Source: Oscillospiraceae bacterium
Lineage (GTDB): Bacteria > Bacillota > Clostridia > Oscillospirales > Oscillospiraceae
Assembly (NCBI GenBank): GCA_031288675.1
Contig: JAITQY010000146.1
Coordinates: 1-11,866 of the forward strand
Length of the DNA: 11,866 nucleotides
Direction: 5' to 3'
Shown: positions 1 to 6,994 of the stretch, piece after piece
Position numbering within the stretch: the first letter of the stretch is position 1
Layout: every line of letters starts with the position of its first letter
Notes under the pieces: model-generated
Databases searched by the model: none
What the model saw: the letters and a program-made list of their open reading frames with translations, nothing else
What the model was told of the DNA's origin: nothing
Made by a program: the position numbers and the translations under genes

Positions 1-1
1 T

Positions 2-49
2 TGCGGTATCGCCGCCGCCGTATTCGGATTGTTCAATACTTCGGCGTGA
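2..49 (+). CDS. possible C-terminal tail of an upstream gene (partial)
   Basis: One frame entering from the left edge reads CGIAAAVFGLFNTSA and then stops at TGA (47-49). It is small, hydrophobic and uses codons (GCC, GGA, TTC) common in the neighbouring genes, as a membrane-protein end might. An equally short opposite reading exists: a minus-strand ATG at 52-50 that would give MSRRSIEQSEYGGGDTA, with a weak AGGG upstream. The fragment is too short to decide, and no family can be named. No terminator is visible between it and the promoter at 93. Confidence 0.3.
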   Translation, partial: CGIAAAVFGLFNTSA

Positions 50-92
50 CATAAAATTTCTTTCCCTAAATAAAAAGTTTGCAAAATATATA

Positions 93-121
93 TTGAAAAA
101 ATGCCGGGAATATGGTATAAT
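93..121 (+). promoter_or_regulatory. extended -10 sigma70-type promoter for the molybdoenzyme operon
   Basis: The -35 box is TTGAAA (93-98), followed by a 17-bp spacer and TATAAT (116-121). A TG dinucleotide one base before the -10 (113-114) makes it an extended -10 promoter. Transcription should begin near 128, leaving a leader of about 65 nt before the ATG at 193. I see no riboswitch fold or clear operator in the leader. Confidence 0.8.
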
Positions 122-180
122 ACTCTGACGGGTAATTTGCTCTCTAATGAGCTTAAATATAAACGAAAGATGTTGTATTT

Positions 181-185
181 GGAGG
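181..185 (+). promoter_or_regulatory. Shine-Dalgarno GGAGG that fixes the start at ATG 193
   Basis: GGAGG lies 7 nt before the ATG at 193. The upstream in-frame TTG at 187 is only 1 nt from this site, too close for initiation, so the ATG is the start. Confidence 0.85.
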
Positions 186-192
186 ATTGCTA

Positions 193-2472
193 ATGACGAC
201 AAACGATTACGACCGCATTGAACGTACTACAGTTTGGTCTCCGGGTCCGGGATGTCACGGCGGATGCGGAGTTCTTGCATATATGAAAGGTGACGAGATC
301 ATTAAAATAGAAGGCGACCCCTGCCACCCGTGGAATCAGGGCAGGACATGTTCCAGGTTATTAGCGTACACGAAGTTTCTTAATCACCCTGACAGGATAC
401 TATACCCGCTGAAGCGCGTAGGACATCGCGGTTCCGGCGAATTCAAGCGTATTAGCTGGGACGAAGCTCTTGACGAGATAGAGACGAAGTTTAAGCAGTT
501 CCGCGCGGAAAGCGGTGCGGAGAGCGTTATTTTCGTGCAAGGTACGGGTCGTGACATCAACGCTCCGCTGACGTTTCTCACTTATGCCTATGGCAGTCCG
601 AATCTGTCTCAGCTCGGATTAAGCGGACAAAGCTGTTACACCCCTCGCATTACAGGCTCTTGCATGACTGACGGAACTCTAACCGTTGCGGATTGTTCTC
701 AGTTCTTTGAAAAACGCTATGAAGATCCGCGCTGGGAATGCCCTAAATACATTATCATTTGGGCTACTAATCCGACTACGGGATGTCCTGACGGATTTCA
801 GGGGCATTGGATAATTGACTGTATGAAGCGCGGAAGTAATCTAATCGTCGTTGACCCGCGCTGTACGTGGGTGACAAGCCGTGCGGAGTATCACCTTCAA
901 TGCCGACCGGGCAGCGACGGAGCTGTTGCGCTTGGTATGATAAACCTTATCCTCGAAAACGAATGGTACGATAAAGAATTCATAGAAAAATGGACGCTTG
1001 GCATTGACAAGCTGCGCGAACGCGCGGCTGAATACACTCCGGAACGTGTAGAGCAGCTTACGTGGATACCGAAGGAAATACTTTACGAAGCCACCAAAAC
1101 CTATGCGGCTAACCGTCCCAGCGCTATTCACTGGGGTATGCCGATTGATATGAACCCAGAAGCGACTTCCGTTGCGCAGGCTATCTCCATGCTGTGGTGC
1201 CTTACCGGAAACTTTGACGTTCCCGGCGGAAACGTTGCCGCGCGCGGCGCGTTCGGTATCGCTATGTGGCCTATAAATCAGGCGCAGGTACTCACCGAAT
1301 ACGGTGAAGAATTTCTTGCTAAGATTAACGAGAAACGCATTGGAGCGAAAGAATATCCCTACGTCGCAAACACCCGCCTTTATATTCAGCCCGACCTTGC
1401 GGTGGATCAAATGATTACAGGCGACCCGTACAAGATTCGCGGTATGTGGATACAAACATCCAATATGCTCGGCGGAAACGCTGCGGACATCAACAAGCAC
1501 CATAAAGCCTTGATGAATATGGAGTACAACGTCTTTGTTGATTTGTTCCATAATCCCACGACTATGGCGGTAGCTGATATAATCCTCCCGGCGGCGTGTT
1601 TTACTGAGCGCAACACTATACGAGTTTGGCACACTCCGGCGCAGGTAGTCCGAAAGCTGCACGAACCTCTTGGCGAGGCGCGCAATGACTGGGAAATCAA
1701 CTTTGAGCTTGCACGCCGCTTCAACCCTGAAATCGCTAAAAAATACAATACCGTTATAGACTTCTTTGATGAAAAGCTTAAACCTTCGGGGTATACCTTT
1801 CAGGAGCTTATCGACAACGGCGGTTGGGTATTTGAAAAGGAGGGCGTTAGCGTTCCGTACCGCCGGTATGAGAGCGGATTACTCCGCGCGGACGGCAAAC
1901 CGGGCTTCCAGACGCCAAGCGGCAAAATAGAGTTCTACAGTCTTAACCATGAGGAATGGGGGCTTGACCCTCTGCCGTGGTACCGTGAGCCGCCGGAGAG
2001 CGAAAATGTTACGCCGGAGCTTATGAAAAAGTATCCGCTTGTGATGGTTACTGGCCGCCGCAGTCCTGTATACTTCCACGCGGAACACCGTAATATCGAC
2101 TGGCTGCGTGAGAAAGATCCGTTTCCGTTGGTCGAAGTTAACCCGGCAGTTGCCGTTAAGCTCGGCATCGGGGACGGCGAATGGTGCTGGATTGAAAATG
2201 ATCGCGGCAAGGTTATGCGCAAGGCGAAGTACAATATCTCAATGAATGAAAAATGCGTTTCCGTTCCGCATGGCTGGTGGCCTCCGGAGGAAGAGGGCAA
2301 AGCCCCGCACTATTACGGCGCGTGGAAATATAACTGCAATAAGCTTGTTCTTTCGCAGGTTGGAAGCTCCAGCGGTTACGGCGGCGGAGCCTACAAAACC
2401 GTTCCTGTCCGTCTCCGCAAAATGGAACCCGGCGAAACTTTCGACGGTCCCCAAATCGGAATAACAGAGTGA
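193..2472 (+). CDS. molybdopterin oxidoreductase, DMSO-reductase superfamily catalytic subunit (acetylene-hydratase-like clade, substrate unknown)
   Basis: A 759-residue protein of the bis-MGD molybdenum/tungsten family. The N-terminal Fe-S segment is residues 18-53, the molybdopterin domains fill the middle, and the dinucleotide-binding domain is about 610-735, with GEWCWIE and VPHGWWPPEEEG resembling acetylene hydratase as I recall it. Cys148 in GQSCYTPR is a plausible Mo/W ligand. The usual C-x2-C-x3-C-x27-C Fe-S motif is altered: the first Cys is Gly18, Cys21, Cys25 and Cys53 remain, and an extra Cys44 sits in DPCHPW. The catalytic Asp after the second cluster Cys of acetylene hydratase is His22 here, so that activity is unlikely. 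There is no Tat signal or membrane segment, so it should be cytoplasmic. The Fe-S partner follows 18 nt later, and the two are presumably cotranscribed from 93-121. Superfamily is certain; substrate and direction of reaction are unknown. Confidence 0.93.
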   Translation: MTTNDYDRIERTTVWSPGPGCHGGCGVLAYMKGDEIIKIEGDPCHPWNQGRTCSRLLAYTKFLNHPDRILYPLKRVGHRGSGEFKRISWDEALDEIETKFKQFRAESGAESVIFVQGTGRDINAPLTFLTYAYGSPNLSQLGLSGQSCYTPRITGSCMTDGTLTVADCSQFFEKRYEDPRWECPKYIIIWATNPTTGCPDGFQGHWIIDCMKRGSNLIVVDPRCTWVTSRAEYHLQCRPGSDGAVALGMINLILENEWYDKEFIEKWTLGIDKLRERAAEYTPERVEQLTWIPKEILYEATKTYAANRPSAIHWGMPIDMNPEATSVAQAISMLWCLTGNFDVPGGNVAARGAFGIAMWPINQAQVLTEYGEEFLAKINEKRIGAKEYPYVANTRLYIQPDLAVDQMITGDPYKIRGMWIQTSNMLGGNAADINKHHKALMNMEYNVFVDLFHNPTTMAVADIILPAACFTERNTIRVWHTPAQVVRKLHEPLGEARNDWEINFELARRFNPEIAKKYNTVIDFFDEKLKPSGYTFQELIDNGGWVFEKEGVSVPYRRYESGLLRADGKPGFQTPSGKIEFYSLNHEEWGLDPLPWYREPPESENVTPELMKKYPLVMVTGRRSPVYFHAEHRNIDWLREKDPFPLVEVNPAVAVKLGIGDGEWCWIENDRGKVMRKAKYNISMNEKCVSVPHGWWPPEEEGKAPHYYGAWKYNCNKLVLSQVGSSSGYGGGAYKTVPVRLRKMEPGETFDGPQIGITE

Positions 2473-2490
2473 TAAAATGAGGGTTAATTT

Positions 2491-2820
2491 ATGATAGGAT
2501 TACTCGTAGATCAGGAATATTGCACGGGATGTCAGTCCTGCGCGATTGCCTGTCAGCAGGAACACAAATATCCGTCCGGCAAATCCGGAGTCCGCGTTAC
2601 GGAACATATTTACCCGGGCAAGGATGACAAGCCTCAGGTGGATTTTGAACCGTTTTTCACGACCATATGCGACCTCTGCCGGGAGCGCCGTGCTAAGGGT
2701 ACTGATGACGTTCCGGCTTGTGTCCATAACTGTCAAGCGAAGTGTATAGAGTTCGGTGAAGCGGAGAAACTAATCAAGCTGATGGAGAATATGAAACGCC
2801 CTGCTCTGTATATCAAGTAA
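2491..2820 (+). CDS. ferredoxin-like electron-transfer subunit with two [4Fe-4S] sites, partner of the molybdoenzyme
   Basis: A 109-residue DmsB/NrfC-type iron-sulfur protein. Cys11, 14, 17 and 21 form C-x2-C-x2-C-x3-C; Cys60, 63, 77 and 81 form C-x2-C-x13-C-x3-C, so two cubane clusters are expected, with an extra Cys85. DmsB-type subunits usually have about 200 residues and four clusters, so this is a minimal version. Known relatives pass electrons between a molybdoenzyme and a partner; here no membrane anchor gene follows, so a soluble donor or acceptor is inferred. GAGGG at 2479-2483 lies 7 nt before the ATG, and the gene is 18 nt after the catalytic subunit. No signal peptide is present. 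Confidence 0.9.
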   Translation: MIGLLVDQEYCTGCQSCAIACQQEHKYPSGKSGVRVTEHIYPGKDDKPQVDFEPFFTTICDLCRERRAKGTDDVPACVHNCQAKCIEFGEAEKLIKLMENMKRPALYIK

Positions 2821-2895
2821 CGGAATTTCATCATCGCGTACTGTACAGGCAATCTAAGCTGATAAGCGGCGGTTGCTGATGAACTAATAAACTGT

Positions 2896-2913
2896 TAATT
2901 ATACCTATAATTA
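2896..2913. promoter_or_regulatory. perfect 8-2-8 palindrome containing a -10 box, just before the P-type ATPase
   Basis: TAATTATA-CC-TATAATTA is a perfect inverted repeat. Its right arm contains TATAAT (2906-2911), a consensus -10, but no good -35 is found 16-18 bp upstream. A start about 7 nt after the -10 would lie 2-4 nt before the ATG at 2921. The overlap of palindrome and -10 suggests an operator, perhaps for a metal- or peroxide-sensing repressor; a partly overlapping 15-mer (2905-2919) matches the PerR-type 7-1-7 box at about 11 of 14 positions. AT-only palindromes also occur by chance. Confidence 0.35.
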
Positions 2914-2920
2914 TTAAACT

Positions 2921-5287
2921 ATGCCAACTATAATCAATCAAAATCCAAACGAAAAGAATATTGCCTTTCCAACACGGGGGCTGACCGCCGCACAGGTTTA
3001 CGAGCGAACCGATGCGGGGCTTTGCAATATTCCCGTAGACGCTCCCACTAAGTCGGTTGCCCAAATTATTATGGGCAATCTGTTTACTTATTTTAACCTT
3101 GTATTTGCCGCGTTGAGCGTTGTTATTATTCTTGTAGGAGCGTGGAGGGAGCTGCTCTTCCTGCCTGTTGTTCTTATTAATGCTGCTATCGGAATCGTTC
3201 AGGAGATACGCGCGAAACACACCTTAGACAAGCTGAACCTGCTCAATAGCCCTAAAGCGCTTGTGATACGCGACGGAACAGAGCAGGAAATCGAAGCCGT
3301 TGAACTTGTGCTTGATGACTGCGTTATATTCAAATCCGGACAGCAGATTTGTGCCGATGCCATTGTACTTGAGGGCGAGATACAAGTTAATGAGAGCCTT
3401 ATTACCGGCGAACCTGACGAAGTACTCAAAGCTCCGGGAATGAGTCTGCTCAGCGGCTCATACGTGGTTGCGGGTAAGTGCATTGCGCGGCTTGAAAAAG
3501 TCGGTGCGGACAGTTTCGTATCCAAACTTACGCTTGAAGCGAAAGCGTCTAAAAAGCTGCCCAAAAGCGAGATGATGAAGTCGCTGTCGCGTCTTGTACT
3601 CGCCATAGGAATCCTAATAATTCCGGTCGGCGCCGGACTGTTCTACCACCAGTATGCGGTTCTTGGCGAGGATTTGCGCCAAAGCGTGATTACTACCGTT
3701 GCCGCGCTTGTTGGTATGATTCCGGAGGGCTTATACCTCCTTACCAGTGTTGCGCTTGCGGTTAGCGTCATACGTCTCGGCAAGAAAAAAACGCTTGTGC
3801 GTGAGCTTAGCCGCGTGGAGACCCTCGCGCGTGTCGATATGCTTTGTGTGGACAAGACTGGCACTATCACTGAGGCGGAGATGCTTGTCGAACAAATCAT
3901 TCCGCTTGTCAGTGACCTTGATGTTTCGCAGATTCTCGCAAGCCATGTTCTTAATCTCGGCACCGAGAACGAGACGATGAAAGCGCTGAAAAAATATCTC
4001 GGCGAAACGCCCGCTAAGCGTGCAAACGCGACCCTGCCGTTCAACAGTAAAAACAAATTCTCTGCCGCGCTGTACGACCATGGGGAGTGTTATTTGCTCG
4101 GAGCTCCGGAATTTCTTCTTACAGAATCGCTTGCTGAGGTCGAGCCGCTTGCCGGTCAGGGCTTACGCGTTCTGCTCCTTGCGCGTACCGACAGCTTTGA
4201 ATCCGTCGGTAGCGCGATACCTGTTGCGCTTGTAGCGCTGTCTAACAAAATCCGCCGTAATGCCGGGGAAACATTCCGCTACTTTGCCGAACAGGGCGTC
4301 GAAATTAAAGTAATCAGCGGGGACAACCCGCACACCGTCAGCAATATTGCCGCTAAAGCCGGCATTGCCAACGCCGATAAATTTATTGATGCCGCTGCAC
4401 TTGGTGATGACCAAAGCGTGGTCGAAGCAGCAGCGGAATACACCGTATTCGGACGCGTTACGCCGGAGCAGAAGCGCACGCTTATCAAAGCTCTCAAAGC
4501 CGCCGGGCATACCGTGGCGATGACCGGTGACGGCGTTAACGACCTCCTCGCTCTCAAGGAAGCGGATTGCTCCATTGCTATGGCAAGCGGAAGTGAGGTT
4601 GCGACGCAAGCGTCTGATATAGTCTTGCTCAACAACGACTTCAGTTCAATGCCCGGTGTAGTTGACGAAGGTCGGCGCGTGATAAATAATATTCAAAGGT
4701 CTGCGTCGCTGTTTCTCGTTAAAAATATTTTCAGCTTTGTATTCGCTATTCTCTCTATTGCCGCAGGCTTTGCCTATCCTGTAAGCCCCGCTCAGCTTAG
4801 CCTTGTAAGTACGATGACTATCGGAATCCCGTCGTTTATACTCGCGTTGGAACCTAACTCCGCGCGTATCAAAGGACACTTCCTGCGCGGAGTACTATTC
4901 CGCGCGTTGCCGGGAGGGCTTGCGGATGTGTTCCTCGTATTCGGCGTAACGCTCTTTACGCTCACCTTCAGTGAAATATCATTCGAGCAGTCAGGCACGA
5001 TTTGCGCTATCCTGCTCGCCGTTACCGGATTTGCCGTTATGTGGCGCGTATGCCGACCGTTTACACTCCTTCGTCAGGCTTTGTGCGCCGGAGTTGCCGT
5101 ATTGCTCGTGCTGTGCGTAACGCTGTTCCGCGAGATTTTCGCGCTCTCAAGTCTCGGATTGCCGTCTGTGCTGATTGTATCTGTCTTTGCTCTCTTGAGC
5201 TATCCGATGATTGCCGCTATCTCCCGCATACTCGACAAAATATATAAAATCTATGAGAAAGGAATATATATAGGGTTTCATAAATGA
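2921..5287 (+). CDS. CtpE-type cation-translocating P-type ATPase
   Basis: A 788-residue membrane pump. In order: N-terminal tail without a metal-binding domain, membrane helices about 51-95, actuator domain with TGEP (162-165; usually TGES), helices about 222-285 with the PEGL ion-site motif (268-271), phosphorylation motif DKTGT with Asp311, nucleotide domain with GAPE (394-397) and SGDNP (466-470), hinge TGDGVND (535-541), then C-terminal helices from about 600. PEGL in the fourth helix and the sequence around VETLARVDMLCVDKTGT place it with mycobacterial CtpE and pneumococcal Exp7; CtpE is reported to be a calcium importer. Calcium here is inference. No Shine-Dalgarno precedes the ATG, but the conserved RGLTAAQVYERTD begins at residue 19 and no other start fits. 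The stop overlaps the proA start as ATGA. Confidence 0.92.
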   Translation: MPTIINQNPNEKNIAFPTRGLTAAQVYERTDAGLCNIPVDAPTKSVAQIIMGNLFTYFNLVFAALSVVIILVGAWRELLFLPVVLINAAIGIVQEIRAKHTLDKLNLLNSPKALVIRDGTEQEIEAVELVLDDCVIFKSGQQICADAIVLEGEIQVNESLITGEPDEVLKAPGMSLLSGSYVVAGKCIARLEKVGADSFVSKLTLEAKASKKLPKSEMMKSLSRLVLAIGILIIPVGAGLFYHQYAVLGEDLRQSVITTVAALVGMIPEGLYLLTSVALAVSVIRLGKKKTLVRELSRVETLARVDMLCVDKTGTITEAEMLVEQIIPLVSDLDVSQILASHVLNLGTENETMKALKKYLGETPAKRANATLPFNSKNKFSAALYDHGECYLLGAPEFLLTESLAEVEPLAGQGLRVLLLARTDSFESVGSAIPVALVALSNKIRRNAGETFRYFAEQGVEIKVISGDNPHTVSNIAAKAGIANADKFIDAAALGDDQSVVEAAAEYTVFGRVTPEQKRTLIKALKAAGHTVAMTGDGVNDLLALKEADCSIAMASGSEVATQASDIVLLNNDFSSMPGVVDEGRRVINNIQRSASLFLVKNIFSFVFAILSIAAGFAYPVSPAQLSLVSTMTIGIPSFILALEPNSARIKGHFLRGVLFRALPGGLADVFLVFGVTLFTLTFSEISFEQSGTICAILLAVTGFAVMWRVCRPFTLLRQALCAGVAVLLVLCVTLFREIFALSSLGLPSVLIVSVFALLSYPMIAAISRILDKIYKIYEKGIYIGFHK

Positions 5288-6540
5288 ATACTTCTAACTT
5301 ATCGCCGCAAATGCAAAGTATTTGTGAAAACGCCAAAGTAGCTTCGCGAATCCTTGCTTCCGCGCCTGCCGCAGCCCGTGATCTTTTCTTAGCGCGTTTT
5401 GCGGACAGCCTACTGACTAATTCTTCCGAAATCATTGTAGCGAATGAACTTGATGTCTCTGCCGCAAAAGCTAACGGTATCAGTGATTCGCTCCTCGACC
5501 GCCTGATGCTTACTCCTCCGCGCATTGAGGGAGTTGCCGATGCGGTTCGGCAGATTATCGCGCTCCCAGACCCGCTCGGTCACGGAGATATGTCCACACG
5601 CCCGAACGGTTTGCAAATCATCAAGAAATCCGTTCCGCTTGGCGTGATTGGATTTATCTATGAGGCGCGTCCGAATGTAACGGCGGACGCCGCCGCGCTT
5701 TGCGTTAAGTCCGGTAATGCCGTTATTCTTCGCGGAGGCAAGGATGCGCTGAACTCCAATATCGCGATTGCGAACCTTGCCAGAGCCGCGTGAATTTCTG
5801 CCGGATTGCCGGAAAACTCCGTTACGCTCATTGAGGACGCCACCCGTCAGTCTACAACGGAACTTATGAATGCCGTAGGTTACATAGACGCGCTTATTCC
5901 GCGCGGAGGAGCCGGACTTATCAATGCCGTTGTCGAAAATAGCAAAGTACCCGTGATCCAAACCGGCGCGGGAATTTGTCACCTCTATGTTGACGAGTTC
6001 GCGGACTTTGATATGGCTGTTGACATAGCGTTCAATGCCAAATGTAGCCGCCCGAGCGTCTGCAACGCGATTGAACAGCTGCTTGTTCACCGCTCAGTCG
6101 CGGATAAATTTCTGCCGCTGGTTTTTGCAAAACTTGCGGAGAAAAACGTTGAATTTCGCGGCGACACTGATACGGTAAAAATACTCGGATGCCGTGCCGC
6201 TTCCGATAAAGACTGGCATACCGAGTTCGGTGATTACATACTTGCGGTCAAATGCGTTTCAGGAATTGACGAAGCTATCGCGCACATTGACGGCACAGGA
6301 ACAGGACACAGCGAGGCAATCACAACCGGCGACTATGCCAACGCGCTTAAATTCACTGATGAGGTCAACGCCGCCGCCGTCTATGTCAACGCGTCCACAC
6401 GCTTCACCGACGGAGGAGAATTCGGGCTTGGTGCGGAGATTGGTATCAGCACTCAGAAGCTCCATGCTCGGGGACCTATGGGGCTTTCTGCCCTTACCAG
6501 CTCTAAATTCGTTGTTCTTGGCTCCGGACAAATACGCTGA
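5284..6540 (+). pseudogene. proA: gamma-glutamyl phosphate reductase (ProA), interrupted by an in-frame TGA
   Basis: ProA reduces gamma-glutamyl phosphate to glutamate semialdehyde in proline synthesis. The reading covers 418 residues, the normal family length, but TGA at 5791-5793 (codon 170) divides it into 5284-5793 and a remainder in the same frame. Both parts are well conserved: YEARPNVTADAAALCVKSGNAVILRGG before the break region in two conserved blocks, and after it IPRGGAGL, the catalytic Cys260 in SVCNAIE (6061-6063), STRFTDGG and HARGPMG. The stop falls where E. coli and B. subtilis ProA have Leu (A-L-x-x-x-x-[LI]-P), so TTA to TGA is the simplest origin. No frameshift or other damage is seen, so it is a recent mutation, a sequencing error or a readthrough case. 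The TTG at 5806 has no usable Shine-Dalgarno. AGGG at 5272-5275 serves ATG 5284, which overlaps the ATPase stop. No proB is present. Confidence 0.85.
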
Positions 6541-6547
6541 AACGCAA

Positions 6548-6582
6548 TGCACATAATGTATTATAAAAAAATTATGCCTGCA
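6548..6582. terminator. possible hairpin after proA (weak terminator)
   Basis: TGCACATAAT (6548-6557) pairs with ATTATG-CC-TGCA (6571-6582), giving 6 plus 4 bp around a CC bulge with a 13-nt A-rich loop. It begins 8 nt after the proA stop, the right place for transcript termination, but no T-tract follows, so it may act only as a 3' end stabiliser or not at all. Confidence 0.3.
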
Positions 6583-6595
6583 CGCAAAAAAATGC

Positions 6596-6624
6596 TTGAC
6601 AAATCAGAAACTTTGTGTTATACT
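6596..6624 (+). promoter_or_regulatory. consensus promoter reading toward the malic enzyme gene
   Basis: TTGACA (6596-6601), a 17-bp spacer and TATACT (6619-6624), with TG at 6616-6617 as an extended -10. Transcription should start near 6631, which leaves a leader of about 364 nt before the malic enzyme ATG at 6995, made mostly of repeat material. The product could be that long leader or a separate small RNA. Confidence 0.75.
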
Positions 6625-6635
6625 ACAGCAGTAGT
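6622..6635. promoter_or_regulatory. operator-like inverted repeat over the transcription start
   Basis: ACTAC-AGCA-GTAGT is a 5-4-5 inverted repeat that begins inside the -10 box and covers the predicted +1. That is a common repressor position, but 5-bp arms are short and could be chance. Confidence 0.25.
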
Positions 6636-6702
6636 GATTAATGACTAATATTTAATGATTAATATCCGTATCCCGACGTGTCTCCCGTCCCCTCTCGACT
6701 GC

Positions 6703-6722
6703 CGACTATTGACTAACGACTA
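6703..6722 (+). repeat. 20-bp direct repeat, copy 1
   Basis: CGACTATTGACTAACGACTA, identical to 6871-6890 and 168 bp upstream of it. Flanks differ: TCTCCCGTCCCC follows this copy. Confidence 0.8.
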
Positions 6723-6761
6723 TCTCCCGTCCCCCGTGTAGCGCGCCTCCCGTCCCCGTAG

Positions 6762-6780
6762 GGGCGAGCATTGCTCGCCC
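6762..6780. repeat. GC-rich REP-like palindrome
   Basis: GGGCGAGCA-T-TGCTCGCCC is a perfect palindrome with an 8-9 bp stem, within GTAGGGGCGAGC...GCTCGCCCGC. Palindromes of this GTAGGGGCGA form are, as I recall, scattered between genes in many anaerobic Bacillota genomes. It is not followed by a T-tract, so it is not a classical terminator. Confidence 0.6.
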
Positions 6781-6870
6781 GCCGTCACCATCGTCCCCCG
6801 CAGGGCGAATCCTCGTCCTAATTTCCAACTTGCAATTGCCCCGCCGTTTCCCTCGTCCACTGCCTACTCA

Positions 6871-6890
6871 CGACTATTGACTAACGACTA
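6871..6890 (+). repeat. 20-bp direct repeat, copy 2
   Basis: Exact second copy of the 20-mer at 6703-6722. It is followed by ATTTTCAATTTGCC instead of the C-rich word. Both copies follow a similar short run (CGACTGC/CCACTGCC), so the shared unit may be a degenerate 30-bp module. Confidence 0.8.
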
Positions 6891-6994
6891 ATTTTCAATT
6901 TGCCATTTGCAACTTGCAATTACTACGCGTTCTCTCGTCCCCTACTACCTACCGTCTATTTCCTACCTACTAACACGAAAGAGACTTGTTTCAT

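Larger units (their letters stand above)
6636..6976. repeat. mosaic intergenic region of degenerate short repeats, no gene
   Basis: This fills most of the 454-bp gap between proA and the malic enzyme gene and has no credible coding frame. A 14-bp tandem pair, AATGACTAATATTT and AATGATTAATATCC (6640-6667, 11 of 14 identical), opens it. A C-rich word like CTCCCGTCCCC recurs at about 6681, 6723, 6748, 6789, 6811, 6851 and 6932. ACTA-rich words (GACTATTGACTAACGACTA type) and CAATT/TTGCAA words alternate with it, and a GC palindrome sits at 6762-6780. Such word salads occur between genes in several anaerobic lineages; origin and role are unknown. Spacing is irregular, so it is not CRISPR. Confidence 0.6.

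Noticed and set aside
841..1662. 273-codon open frame on the minus strand
   Set aside because: It lies wholly inside the molybdoenzyme gene, has no Shine-Dalgarno and shows no recognisable motif; it is an antisense shadow.
193..2472. Acetylene hydratase
   Set aside because: Overall similarity is good, but the catalytic Asp next to the second cluster Cys is His22 and the first cluster Cys is missing.
5791..5793. TGA read as selenocysteine or under an alternative code
   Set aside because: The position is Leu in homologs and not Cys, and TGA is the normal stop of most genes here while TGG encodes Trp, so neither recoding is supported.
5410..6090. 226-codon minus-strand open frame across the proA break
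   Set aside because: The plus strand encodes conserved ProA motifs on both sides of the stop; the minus frame has no family features.
5806..6540. Second half of proA as an independent gene from TTG 5806
   Set aside because: No Shine-Dalgarno at a usable distance, and it lacks the N-terminal half of the substrate and NADPH-binding domain.
6636..6976. CRISPR array
   Set aside because: The only exact long repeat occurs twice, 168 bp apart; the other words are degenerate and irregularly spaced, and no cas gene is present.
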